From positions 1 through 64,000 of the forward strand of contig NZ_BMNK01000013.1 in the NCBI RefSeq assembly GCF_014646515.1: a stretch of 64,000 nt of DNA, given 5' to 3'. The position numbers were made by a program, and so were the translations under genes. The notes below the pieces were generated by a model. The model was not told the origin of the DNA. It saw nothing but the letters and a program-made list of their open reading frames with translations, and made no database searches. This DNA is from Nonomuraea glycinis. GTDB taxonomy: Bacteria > Actinomycetota > Actinomycetes > Streptosporangiales > Streptosporangiaceae. Numbering within the stretch: position 1 is the first letter of the stretch; each line of letters opens with the position of its first letter. Positions 34,644-42,953 of the stretch are shown here, one piece after another.

Positions 34644-35783
34644 ATGACGAACTCACGCTCCCGCAAGTTGACCGGTGCCTCCGTGCTAGCCCTCGCCGTC
34701 CTGGCCGGTCCCACCGCGACCGCCGCCTTAGCGGACGCCCCCGCGCCGGCTGTCCAGAAGGCCCTGGACGACCTGGTGAGCAAGGACAAGTTCCCTGCGG
34801 CCCTGGCCGCCGTGCAGGACGGTGACGGGAACACGACCGACTACGTCGCCGGGGTGGCCGATCTGAAGACCAAGACCGAGGTGCCGGCCGACGGGTACGT
34901 GCGCATCGGCAGCAACACCAAGACCTTCACCTCCGTGACCCTGTTGCAGCTGGTCGGCGAGGGCAAGGTCAAGCTCGACGGCCCGGTCGAGACCTATCTG
35001 CCCGGCCTGCTGCGCGGCAAGGGCGTCGATGGGCGGCGCATCACCGTCCGCCAGGTGCTGCAGCACACCAGCGGCCTGCCGGAGTACACCGACTTCCTGG
35101 CCGAGGGCGCCCTGCCCTACCAGCACTCCTACTTCCAGCCCCGCGACCTGCTGGACATCGCGCTGAAGAAGAAGGCGCAGTTCCCGCCCGGCGACAAGTG
35201 GGTCTACACCAACACCAACTACCTCGTCGCCGGCCTGATCATCGAGAAGGTCACCAAGCGCCCGGCGATCGAGGAGATCACCAAGCGGACGATCGAGCGG
35301 ATCGGCCTGAAGGAGACCTACTTCCCGAACGTCGGCGACCAGCGGGTACGCACTCCGCACGCCAAGGGCTACCACCGCGACGACCCGAAGAAGCCGATGA
35401 CCGACGTCACCGTGTTCGAGCCGTCCCAGGCCTGGACCGCCGGGCAGATGATCTCCACGCCGAGCGACCTCAACCGCTTCTTCACCGCCCTGCTCGACGG
35501 CAAGCTGCTCAAGCCCAAGCAGCTCAAGCAGATGCGCACCACCATCAAGGTGCCGGAGCTCGGCCCCGGCGGCCAGTACGGGCTCGGCCTCAGCGGCGTC
35601 ACGCTGACCTGCGGCGGCACCGCCTGGGGACACGGCGGCGCGATCCCCGGCTACTACACCACCAACGCCGCCACGGAGGACGGCCGCGCCGCCGCCATCG
35701 CCGTGACCCATCTGCCGACCACCCTCCCGGCCCGCGCCAACGTGGAGAAGGCCCTGGACACCGCCCTCTGCACGAAGTCTTGA
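34644..35783 (+). CDS. Secreted serine hydrolase / D-Ala-D-Ala carboxypeptidase-like
   Basis: A 379-residue exported class C beta-lactamase-fold enzyme. The signal peptide spans residues 1-30 (GASVLALAVLAGPTATAALA). Catalytic motifs are Ser90-Asn-Thr-Lys93 (RIGSNTKTFTSV), YTNTNYLVAG, and the KTG-equivalent WGHGGAIPGYY. LQHTSGLPEYTDF is another family landmark. It probably trims peptidoglycan peptides or related amides outside the cell. No ribosome site precedes the ATG at 34644, but a TAGGTT box lies 6 bases upstream (34632-34637), which points to a leaderless transcript. Confidence 0.9.
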   Translation: MTNSRSRKLTGASVLALAVLAGPTATAALADAPAPAVQKALDDLVSKDKFPAALAAVQDGDGNTTDYVAGVADLKTKTEVPADGYVRIGSNTKTFTSVTLLQLVGEGKVKLDGPVETYLPGLLRGKGVDGRRITVRQVLQHTSGLPEYTDFLAEGALPYQHSYFQPRDLLDIALKKKAQFPPGDKWVYTNTNYLVAGLIIEKVTKRPAIEEITKRTIERIGLKETYFPNVGDQRVRTPHAKGYHRDDPKKPMTDVTVFEPSQAWTAGQMISTPSDLNRFFTALLDGKLLKPKQLKQMRTTIKVPELGPGGQYGLGLSGVTLTCGGTAWGHGGAIPGYYTTNAATEDGRAAAIAVTHLPTTLPARANVEKALDTALCTKS

Positions 35784-35843
35784 CGCGCCCCTTACGTGGT
35801 TTGGTATGAGATGCGACGATTTGAGTCGTTAATCAGCTGAACG

Positions 35844-36563
35844 ATGGGCGAACGCATGACAGACGAAAACGGCCGGAGAGCTCTCGTGGTGCGGGGCGGG
35901 TGGGACGGTCACGTCCCGGTCGCCGCCACCGAGCTTTTCATCCCCTACCTGGAGAAGAACGGGTTCGAGGTGGTCCGGTCAGAATCTCCCGCGCCGTACG
36001 CGGACGCGGAGTTCATGGCCGGGGTCGATCTCATCGTGCAGTGCTACACGATGGGCACGATCCAGCCGGAGGAGCTCACGGGACTGGAGGCCGCGATTCG
36101 GGCCGGCACCGGCATGGCGGGCTGGCACGGGGGCATCGCCGACTCCTTCCGCAACTCCTCCGACTATCTGCACCTGATCGGCGGGCAGTTCGCCTGCCAT
36201 CCGGGCAAGGACCCGAGCCTTGCGGGCATGGGCACGCAGGAGCACAATTTCGTGCCGTACACCGTGAACATGCTGCCCGAGGCGGCCGACCACCCCATCA
36301 CCGAGGGCATCGCCGACTTCGACCTCGTCACCGAGCAGTACTGGGTGCTGACGGACGACTACATCGACGTGCTGGCCACCACGACCCAGAAGATCCGCCC
36401 CTGGGACCCCTGGCACCGGGAGGTCACCTCACCGGCCGTCTGGACCCGGCGGTGGGGGAGCGGCAAGATCTTCGTCGCGACCCCGGGACACAGCCTCGAC
36501 GTCCTGCAGAACGACAGCGTGCGCACCATCGTCGAGAGGGGCATGTCGTGGGCCAGCCGGTGA
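35844..36563 (+). CDS. ThuA domain-containing protein
   Basis: A 239-residue class I glutamine-amidotransferase-like (ThuA) protein, implicated in sugar metabolism such as trehalose or ketosugar handling. Diagnostic text is ALVVRGGWDGHVPVAATELF, DLIVQCYTMGTIQPEEL, GTGMAGWHGGIADSFRNSSD, YLHLIGGQFACHPG and TEQYWVLTDDYIDVLATT. Starts at ATG 35844 or ATG 35856 are both possible; neither has a good ribosome site. The stop overlaps GTG codons of the downstream oxidoreductase, so the pair is coupled. Such ThuA/Gfo-Idh-MocA pairs are common in carbohydrate loci. Confidence 0.9.
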   Translation: MGERMTDENGRRALVVRGGWDGHVPVAATELFIPYLEKNGFEVVRSESPAPYADAEFMAGVDLIVQCYTMGTIQPEELTGLEAAIRAGTGMAGWHGGIADSFRNSSDYLHLIGGQFACHPGKDPSLAGMGTQEHNFVPYTVNMLPEAADHPITEGIADFDLVTEQYWVLTDDYIDVLATTTQKIRPWDPWHREVTSPAVWTRRWGSGKIFVATPGHSLDVLQNDSVRTIVERGMSWASR

Positions 36564-37636
36564 ACGTCGGCGTCGTCGGCTGCGGGGCCATCTCGGCCCA
36601 GTACTTCCCCACCATCGACCGGCTGCCGGGGCTGCGGCTGGTCGCCGTGGCGGACCTCGACCCGGACCGGGCCCGGGAGGCCGTCCGCCCTTACCCGGGG
36701 GTCGACGTGCTGACCGTGGCCGAGCTGGTCACGGATCCGCGGGTGGACGTCGTACTCAATCTGACGATCCCCGCCGCGCACACCGAGATCGCGCTGCAGG
36801 CCATCGCGGCGGGCAAGGACGTCTACAGCGAGAAGCCGCTGGCCGCCACCGCCGAGGAGGCCGAGCGCGTCCTGCGCGCCGCCGACGCCGCCCGGGTGCG
36901 GGTGGGATGCGCGCCCGACACGGTCCTCGGCACCGGTACGCAGACCGCGCGCAAGGCGATCGACGACGGCCTGATCGGCACGCCCATCGCCGCCACCGCG
37001 ACGATGATCACGCCCGGCCACGAGCGCTGGCACCCGAACCCCGACTTCTACTACCTGCCGGGCGGCGGCCCGCTGCTCGACATGGGCCCCTACTACGTCA
37101 CCAGCCTGGTGACGCTGCTCGGCCCGGTGGCGTCGGTCATCGGCGCGGCCAGCCGTACCCGGTCCAAGCGCGTGATCGGCTCCGGCCCGCGTCAGGGCGA
37201 GGAGATCCCGGTCACCGTCGACACCCACGTCACCGGCGTGCTCGTGCACGCCTCGGGGGCGCTGTCCACCCTGGTGATGAGTTTCGACGGGACGGCGACC
37301 AGGGCGTCCAACATCGAGGTGCACGGGGAGAAGGGCTCGCTCGTCGTGCCCGACCCGAACCACTTCGACGGGTCCGTCCTGGTGTCGGGGGCGGACGGCT
37401 GGCAGGATCTGCCCGCCTCGGCGGGCTACGTCGAGGCGGGGCGCGGGGTCGGGCTGGCCGACTTCGCGTCGACCCCGGCGGGTCAGGAGCCCCGCGCCGG
37501 GGGAGCGCTGGCCTTCCACGTGCTCGACGTCATGGAGGCGCTGCTGTCCTCGGCGCACACCGGCGTCGCCGTAACCATCACGAGCACCTGCGAACGCCCT
37601 CCGCCGGTCTACTTGCGGCCGAGCGAAGAGGCGTAG
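36548..37636 (+). CDS. Gfo/Idh/MocA family oxidoreductase
   Basis: A 362-residue NAD(P)-dependent sugar dehydrogenase-like enzyme. The Rossmann start VNVGVVGCGAISAQYFPTID, the motif SEKPLAATAEEAERVL (the EKP lysine of the family), and the C-terminal catalytic region (GGGPLLDMGPYYVTSLVTLL) are clear. GTG 36548 follows GAGAGGGG and is preferred; GTG 36560, overlapping the ThuA TGA, is the alternative. It is co-translated with ThuA. The substrate is probably a sugar or cyclitol. A 13-bp hairpin terminator follows immediately. Confidence 0.92.
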   Translation: MGQPVNVGVVGCGAISAQYFPTIDRLPGLRLVAVADLDPDRAREAVRPYPGVDVLTVAELVTDPRVDVVLNLTIPAAHTEIALQAIAAGKDVYSEKPLAATAEEAERVLRAADAARVRVGCAPDTVLGTGTQTARKAIDDGLIGTPIAATATMITPGHERWHPNPDFYYLPGGGPLLDMGPYYVTSLVTLLGPVASVIGAASRTRSKRVIGSGPRQGEEIPVTVDTHVTGVLVHASGALSTLVMSFDGTATRASNIEVHGEKGSLVVPDPNHFDGSVLVSGADGWQDLPASAGYVEAGRGVGLADFASTPAGQEPRAGGALAFHVLDVMEALLSSAHTGVAVTITSTCERPPPVYLRPSEEA

Positions 37637-37639
37637 AGC

Positions 37640-37679
37640 GAGCCCACTGGCTCAGGGCGCGCCCCCAGCCAGTGGGCTC
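37640..37679. terminator. Bidirectional terminator
   Basis: GAGCCCACTGGCT (37640-37652) pairs perfectly with AGCCAGTGGGCTC (37667-37679). It stands between the convergent Gfo/Idh/MocA and IlvD-type genes. Part of it (AGTGGGCTCAC at 37671) recurs at 37717 inside the 3' end of the IlvD-type gene, so a short duplication happened here. Confidence 0.8.
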
Positions 37680-37688
37680 ACCGTGCGC

Positions 37689-39392
37689 TCACTTGCTCAG
37701 GGTCGCGCCCTGGGCGAGTGGGCTCACTGTGCGGGCGTACACCGATAGCCAGCTGCAGCCGGTCGGGGCGGCGAGCGCGGGCAGGGCCGCGCGCCGCTCG
37801 GCCAGCTCGGCCTCCGGCACGTCGAGGTCGATGGTGCGGGTGTCCACGTCGACGGTGATCACGTCGCCGTCCCTCACCAGCCCGAGCGGGCCGCCGACGG
37901 CGCCCTCCGGGCTCACCTCGGCCACCACCAGGCCCTTGTTGACCAGCCCGGACATCTGCCCGTCGGTGACCACGGCCACCTGGTCGCCCAGCCCCGCGCC
38001 GTCCAGGGCGAAGACGAACGCCGAGGTCAGGCCCATGCCCGGCGAGCCGCGCAGGCCGAGGCCGGTCAGCACGAGCACCTGGCCGGGGCGCACCTCGCCG
38101 CCGCGGATGCCGGCGATCCCCTCCTCGCGGGAGCGGTAGACCTTGGCGGGGCCGCTGAAGCGGTGCACGCCGTCGTCGGTGACCGTGCGCTTGACCACGC
38201 CGCCGTCAGGGGCGAGGGTGCCGCGCACGATGACGATGCCGGGGTGGCGGGCCAGCGGCCGGTCCAGCGGGCGGATCACGTCGGAGGCCACCGGCCGGTC
38301 CAGCGGGCTGATCACGCCGGAGGACACCGGCGCGACGGCCGTGATGGCCGCGCCGAGGGTGGGCCCGGCCACCGTGGGCTGGTCGAGGTCCAGCATCGGG
38401 CCGAGCTCGCGCAGCAGGGCGAGCGTGCCGCCGGCCGCCTCGAACTCGTCGATGCGCCGCTCGCCGTTCGGCTTCACCGCGGTGAGAAGCGGCACCTTGG
38501 GCGCGAGCTCCTCGAACAGGGCGTAGACGTCCACGTCCGAGCCGGCCTCCACGGCCACGGCCTGCAGGTGCTTCAGCGTGTTGACCGAGCCGCTGATCGC
38601 CAGCATCGCGGTGACCGCGTTGCGGAAGGCGCCGGGAAGCAGGATGTCGCGCGGCCGGACGTCCTCGTCGATCAGCTCCACGATGCGCTGACCGGCCGCC
38701 GCCACCGTCTGCCACATCCGGGGGCCGTTGGCGAGCACTGGGGTGCTGCCGGGTAGCGCCATGCCGAGCGCCTCGGCGGCGATGTGCATGGAGTTGGCCG
38801 TGCCCATGCCCGCGCACACGCCGGGGCCGGTGATCGCGCAGCTGCTCATCTCGGCCAGGTCGGCGACCGTCATCCGGCCCGAGGCGACATGGCCGGCGTA
38901 GAGGAAGACGTCCTCGAAGTCGACGTGCTCGCCGCGGAAGACGCCGGACGGCTGGTAGCCGCAGGCCACCACGATCGTCGGGATGTTCAGCCGGCCGGCC
39001 GCCATCAGGTGGGCGGGCGTGGTCTTGTCGCAGGAGGCCAGGCAGACCATGCCGTCCAGGAGCGCGCCCTCGGCCGCCACCTCGATGTCGCCCACGATCA
39101 GATCCCGGCTGGGCAGGATGTACTGCCCGGCCGCGCCGGCGCTGGTGATGGCGTCGCTGGGCGCGGCCGTACGCACCTCGAAGCCGATGCCGCCGGCCGC
39201 GCGGATCGCCTGCTTCAGCGGGCCGACGATGTCGTCCAGATGGCTGAAGCAGCTCGCCAGGTCGGACGAGCTGTTCACGATCGCGATCTTCGGCTTCTCC
39301 ATGTCCTCGGGGGTCAGCCCGAGTGCCGTCCACTGCGCCCGGCGCATCGCCCACCTGGTGGTGCCCGGCTCGAAGTTGCTGCGCAGACTCAC
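37689..39392 (-). CDS. IlvD/Edd family dehydratase
   Basis: A 567-residue iron-sulfur dehydratase of the family of dihydroxy-acid dehydratase, phosphogluconate dehydratase and sugar-acid dehydratases. Cluster cysteines are visible in VNSSSDLASCFSHL, GMVCLASCDKTTPAHLMA and CAITGPGVCAGMGTANSM. Later landmarks are PGAFRNAVTAMLAISGS and GMGLTSAFVFALDGAGLG. It is the last gene of the leftward UGSC operon and overlaps the FAD-oxidoreductase stop by 4 bases. Given its place it is unlikely to be the housekeeping valine/isoleucine enzyme; a hydroxy-acid from the unknown substrate of the cluster is a better guess. Confidence 0.9.
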   Translation of the reverse strand: MSLRSNFEPGTTRWAMRRAQWTALGLTPEDMEKPKIAIVNSSSDLASCFSHLDDIVGPLKQAIRAAGGIGFEVRTAAPSDAITSAGAAGQYILPSRDLIVGDIEVAAEGALLDGMVCLASCDKTTPAHLMAAGRLNIPTIVVACGYQPSGVFRGEHVDFEDVFLYAGHVASGRMTVADLAEMSSCAITGPGVCAGMGTANSMHIAAEALGMALPGSTPVLANGPRMWQTVAAAGQRIVELIDEDVRPRDILLPGAFRNAVTAMLAISGSVNTLKHLQAVAVEAGSDVDVYALFEELAPKVPLLTAVKPNGERRIDEFEAAGGTLALLRELGPMLDLDQPTVAGPTLGAAITAVAPVSSGVISPLDRPVASDVIRPLDRPLARHPGIVIVRGTLAPDGGVVKRTVTDDGVHRFSGPAKVYRSREEGIAGIRGGEVRPGQVLVLTGLGLRGSPGMGLTSAFVFALDGAGLGDQVAVVTDGQMSGLVNKGLVVAEVSPEGAVGGPLGLVRDGDVITVDVDTRTIDLDVPEAELAERRAALPALAAPTGCSWLSVYARTVSPLAQGATLSK

Positions 39393-40756
39393 GGGGTGAC
39401 CTCTTCCCGGCCGAGGTAGACCCCGGCCTTCTCAAGCTTGAGCTGCAGCGTGGCCACGTCGATGTCGCCGCACCCGACCCCGGCGTCGAGCGCCAGGTCG
39501 GCCGCCGTGCCCGCCGCCTGGCCCATGACGAAGCACGGCCCGGTCACCCGGGCCGCGGAGGCGGCGTCATGGGTCAGCGACGCGCACCGGCCGGCCACGT
39601 ACAGGTTGCCGACCCGTTCCGGCACGATCATCCGGAACGGAAGCTGGTTGAAGCCGCGCGGGTTCTCCCCGCGCTGGAACCGGAAGTCGACCGTGCCGGC
39701 GACGTGCGCCTCGACCGGCCACCCGTTCACGCCGATGGTGTCCGGGAAGTCGGCGCAGTCGAGCACGTCGTCCTCGGTCAGCCGGTAGCGGCCGAAGACG
39801 CGCCGGGTCTCCCTGATGCCGATCTGCGGCGCCAGGTCGACGATGTAGGAGTCGCCGAAGCCCGGCGTGTTGTCCCGGATGAAGGCGAACGCGTCCAGCA
39901 CCTGCCGCCGGCCCTGCAGCTCGCCGTGGGTGAGCTGGTCCACGTCGGTGCCGTCGACGGCGCTGCCGTCCGGGTTGCTGAGCTGGGTGAGGTTGGCGCG
40001 CCACTCCAGCGGGTTGCGCTGCGGCCGGACGATCGGCTTCTTGCGCGGGAACGTGTGCGTGCCGGCCCGCTCGGCGGCGTCCATCAGCCGCTCGACCGTC
40101 CGCCACGGCCTGTCCCCGGCGGCGGCGACGTCCACGCCGTTGATCCGGAACATCAGCGACGGGTACAGCATCCCGTTGTCGGCCGGCGACTTCTCGAACG
40201 GCACTCCGGCCCACGCCGACACGTCGCCGTCGCCGGAGGCGTCGATGAAGATCCGGCCGCGCACCGCCGCCCGGCCGGACTTGGACTCGATCAGCACGGC
40301 GTCGATGGTGTCCGGGTCGGACATCACCACGCCGACCGCCATCGCGTGGAAGAGCAGGCGGGCCCCCGAGCCGCCCACCAGCTCATCCGCCGCGATCTTG
40401 TAGCTGGAGATGTCGAACGCCTGGGCCTGGATGCCGTCGTTGATGGTCAGGTGCGGCTGGGAGAGACCGTCCAGCCGCTCCAGCCGGTCCAGGAGCTCGT
40501 CGGCGAGGCCGCGGATGACCCGCCGGTGCTCGCCGTACACCTTCGCGTGCAGCCCGCAGAACGTGCTCAGGCCGCCCGCGGTGCCCGCACCGCCGAGGAA
40601 GCCGTACCGTTCCAGCAGGATCACCGATCGTCCGGTGCGGGCGGCGGACGCCGCCGCCATGATCCCCGCGGGCCCGCCGCCCACGACCACCACGTCGAAC
40701 TCGCCGTACACGGGCGTTCGGTGGCTCGGCTCAATGATCGTCATCGGTTGGTCCAC
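39389..40756 (-). CDS. FAD-dependent oxidoreductase
   Basis: A 455-residue flavoprotein of the FAD_oxidored (PF12831-like) group. The dinucleotide fold DVVVVGGGPAGIMAAASAAR is at residues about 18-40, followed by SVILLERYGFLGGAGTAGGL. GRIFIDASGDGDVSAWAGVP and the C-terminal NLYVAGRCASLTHDAASAAR close the FAD site. Members are found in many catabolic loci with poorly known substrates. It lies 12 bases after the 79-residue CxxC gene and overlaps the IlvD-type gene, within the IclR-linked operon starting at 42647. Confidence 0.9.
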   Translation of the reverse strand: MDQPMTIIEPSHRTPVYGEFDVVVVGGGPAGIMAAASAARTGRSVILLERYGFLGGAGTAGGLSTFCGLHAKVYGEHRRVIRGLADELLDRLERLDGLSQPHLTINDGIQAQAFDISSYKIAADELVGGSGARLLFHAMAVGVVMSDPDTIDAVLIESKSGRAAVRGRIFIDASGDGDVSAWAGVPFEKSPADNGMLYPSLMFRINGVDVAAAGDRPWRTVERLMDAAERAGTHTFPRKKPIVRPQRNPLEWRANLTQLSNPDGSAVDGTDVDQLTHGELQGRRQVLDAFAFIRDNTPGFGDSYIVDLAPQIGIRETRRVFGRYRLTEDDVLDCADFPDTIGVNGWPVEAHVAGTVDFRFQRGENPRGFNQLPFRMIVPERVGNLYVAGRCASLTHDAASAARVTGPCFVMGQAAGTAADLALDAGVGCGDIDVATLQLKLEKAGVYLGREEVTP

Positions 40757-40768
40757 GGGTCGCTCCTT

Positions 40769-41008
40769 CTAGTGCTCTGCCGGCATCACGACATGATCGA
40801 GCGTGTACGGCGTGGGTGCCAGCGCGTCCGACATGATCGATTCCATGATCGGCAGCGGCACCAGGCAGTCGGCGCAGGCGTCGGCGCCGGCCACGATCTC
40901 CACCACCACGCGGTCCTCGCCCGCCACGGAATAGGTCAGCTCGTAGCCGTCGGTGGCCATCAGCTCGCGGAACTTCTCCAGCGCGCCGTCCAGCACCGCG
41001 TCAGCCAT
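40769..41008 (-). CDS. Small CxxC protein of the UGSC operon, 79 aa
   Basis: A 79-residue soluble protein I cannot assign. It consists of a helical start (LDGALEKFRELMATDGYELT), a beta strand RVVVEIVAGADA, and a redox- or metal-type motif CADCLVPLPIMESIM with Cys-Ala-Asp-Cys, then a short tail. The overall look recalls NifU C-terminal (Fe-S scaffold) domains, which also have CxxC followed by a helix, but the match is weak. Its start overlaps the 365-residue gene by 8 bases, so production is coupled. A thiol or metal carrier for the operon's enzymes is a reasonable guess. Confidence 0.75.
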   Translation of the reverse strand: MADAVLDGALEKFRELMATDGYELTYSVAGEDRVVVEIVAGADACADCLVPLPIMESIMSDALAPTPYTLDHVVMPAEH

Positions 41009-42098
41009 GGTCCTGGACCTTCACCGTCGACGGGGTGTCGCCCCGGCGGCCGAACGTCTCGATGATGGCGGAGACCCCGGCGTTGTTGGCGCCGGCCACC
41101 ATGATCACGACCGAGGACGGCACCTTCAGCGCGGGCACCAGGTCCGGGGTGTCGGTGGCGCTCGCCTCGTCCGGGATGGCGTCCGGGTGGCCGGACGGCA
41201 GCCGCCAGCGGGTGTGCTGGGAGAGCGCGTCCTTGCCGACCGCGACCAGGTCCTCCCGGGAGTTCACCGAGTTGTCGAAGATGAACTGCCGCAGGTCGTC
41301 CTTGCCCCAGCCGGCCCGGGCGAACAACTGCGCGTGCTCGGGGCCGAGGACCACGAGCGCGCTGCTGGTCTCGTGCAGCAGGGCGCCGGTACGGCGGATG
41401 GAGTTGGCGAGGTCAAGGCCGAGTTGCTCGGGGCTGCCGGTGTGCCGGGCCTCGATGTGCAGGTTGGACCGGAAGACCATCGCGGTCACCGTGCTGTCGG
41501 CCGGGTCGAAGCCGTGCTCGACGTGCAGCGGCTCCCACGGGCTCTCCTCCTCGTTCTCCGCGATGCAGGCGGAGTACTTGCCCAGCGTGGCCTGGGTGGC
41601 CTGGTCCAGCTGGTGCGGGTGCAGGCCGAAGACGTTGATGGCGGCCAGCCGGATGGCCCGGCCGAGCGTCGCGTTGGCCCGGAACCCGGAGCCGAACACG
41701 TTGCCCTTGCTGTTGAAGCCGAGCCGCTCGCGCACCGGCCCGTTCACGATCAGCAGCGGCGCGGTGCCCGTGGTGCTCTGCCAGATGCCCCTCTTCGGGT
41801 ACGGCTCCGCGGCGGTCGCCTCCCAGGCGGCCAGCACGACGGGGAAGTACTCCGGCAGGCAGCCGGCCATGGCCGCGTTGATGGCCGCGAGCCGGATGGT
41901 CAGGCTCCGGTTCAGGTGCGGCATCGTGAACAGAATCTCGTCGGGATCACGGCTGGTCCGGGCCAGGAACTCGCTCAGGTAGGACTCGGTGACCGGCACC
42001 ACCGGCAGCCCGTCGGTCCACTTCTGGCTGTTGTAGTACTCGATGGTCGAGCGGATCTCCGCGGCGTCGGCCAGCGGAGCCTCGATCAGTGTGCTCAT
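41001..42098 (-). CDS. Unrecognised UGSC-associated protein, 365 aa
   Basis: A 365-residue soluble protein without signal peptide or membrane segments. I do not recognise the domain. Conserved-looking stretches are EYYNSQKWTDGLPVVPVTES, AINAAMAGCLPEYFPVVLAA, TGTAPLLIVNGPVRERLGFN, GSGFRANATLGRAIRLAAIN and KVPSSVVIMVAGANNAGVSA. The gene starts 9 bases after the UGSC-like gene and overlaps the 79-residue gene, suggesting that its product forms a complex or two-component enzyme with the UGSC-like protein. It may be the catalytic partner of the Cys-Gly-Ser-Cys protein. Confidence 0.78.
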   Translation of the reverse strand: MSTLIEAPLADAAEIRSTIEYYNSQKWTDGLPVVPVTESYLSEFLARTSRDPDEILFTMPHLNRSLTIRLAAINAAMAGCLPEYFPVVLAAWEATAAEPYPKRGIWQSTTGTAPLLIVNGPVRERLGFNSKGNVFGSGFRANATLGRAIRLAAINVFGLHPHQLDQATQATLGKYSACIAENEEESPWEPLHVEHGFDPADSTVTAMVFRSNLHIEARHTGSPEQLGLDLANSIRRTGALLHETSSALVVLGPEHAQLFARAGWGKDDLRQFIFDNSVNSREDLVAVGKDALSQHTRWRLPSGHPDAIPDEASATDTPDLVPALKVPSSVVIMVAGANNAGVSAIIETFGRRGDTPSTVKVQDHG

Positions 42099-42107
42099 CT
42101 CTCCCTC

Positions 42108-42647
42108 TCAGGATTCCACGCCGAGGACACGCAGCACCTCGGGCATCAGGGCCTGCATGCGGTCGCGGATCTCGTCCTCGTCGAGGCTCGCCACCGGGTG
42201 CCGCGCGGCGAGGAACTCGAACCCGGGGAAGCCCTGGACCTTGGCCATGGCGGCGCCGGACACCAGGAAGGAGTCCGAGACGATGCTGACGGCGGGCACG
42301 CCCAGCCGCTCCAGCAGGATGCCGTCCGCGACGGTCGCCGCGCTGCACGAGCCGCAGTCGCCGACCGCCGTGATCACCACGTCGCACTCGTCGACGACCT
42401 GCTTGAGCAGGTCTTCCTTGACCGGCGTGCCGAAGTAGTCCTTGGTGTAGAGGATGGCCTCGCCGGCCCCGCAGCGGCGCTGAAGCTCGCCCGCGATCTC
42501 CTGCAGCAGCAGCACGGCGTTCGGCTTGGTGTTGTCCAGCATGCCGATGGTCAGCCCGCGCAGGCTGGCCGGCCGCGGCGCGAGGGTGCTGTCCGTCGCC
42601 CTGTCGTCAAAGCCTGTGGGATCGAGTAGCTTTTCTCGTCCTGCCAT
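42108..42647 (-). CDS. UGSC family protein, cysteine form
   Basis: A 179-residue protein of the UGSC (seleno)protein family. The family motif U-G-S-C appears here as Cys98-Gly-Ser-Cys101 in ITAVGDCGSCSAATVADGIL, so selenocysteine is replaced by cysteine. Flanking text (LDNTKPNAVLLLQEIA, GVPAVSIVSDSFLVSGAAM, ASLDEDEIRDRMQALMPEVL) also fits. The motif setting recalls selenocysteine subunits of glycine-reductase-type enzymes, an inference from the look of the UxxC strand-loop-helix. ATG 42647 is chosen over an open frame to 42713; GGAGG lies 11 bases upstream. It heads the leftward operon facing the IclR gene. Function is unknown. Confidence 0.8.
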   Translation of the reverse strand: MAGREKLLDPTGFDDRATDSTLAPRPASLRGLTIGMLDNTKPNAVLLLQEIAGELQRRCGAGEAILYTKDYFGTPVKEDLLKQVVDECDVVITAVGDCGSCSAATVADGILLERLGVPAVSIVSDSFLVSGAAMAKVQGFPGFEFLAARHPVASLDEDEIRDRMQALMPEVLRVLGVES

Positions 42648-42756
42648 GTCCCCAACGCCTCCAGCTCGTGAGGTGGGGGGCGCAAACGTAGTGCACCGTG
42701 GCACGCGCCCCATGGTGACAAGTTCGCTCCACAGGCCGGGTGATGACTACCGCGCT

Positions 42757-42771
42757 TTCCGTATACCGGAA
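42757..42771. promoter_or_regulatory. Palindrome TTCCG-TATAC-CGGAA, likely IclR operator
   Basis: TTCCGTATACCGGAA lies about 110 bases upstream of the UGSC-like gene, between it and the divergent IclR gene. The arms TTCCG/CGGAA recur with the same 5-base spacing at 43715-43729. IclR-type regulators commonly bind such 15-bp palindromes. Confidence 0.65.
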
Positions 42772-42953
42772 GGCCGGATCCGCACAATCTCGTGAGGCGG
42801 CAACGCTGTTGTCCGCCCTTCGGCCGCTCTTGATGATGGGCATGCGGTGTGCTCTGTGGCGCACTCGCTGGATAGCCTGATATATGCCCTTAACTGCCTG
42901 GATCGTTCCCGTGCCCCGGCCGGGGTGGGCGGGTGGTGGAAGGAGCGATGGGG

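Noticed and set aside
39323..42629. Long plus-strand frames opposite the UGSC operon
   Set aside because: Antisense shadows of the IlvD, FAD-oxidoreductase and 365-residue genes; no motif or start signal supports them.
42108..42647. Possible selenoprotein with in-frame UGA
   Set aside because: The motif position is an ordinary Cys codon and no UGA lies within the frame, so this copy is the cysteine form.
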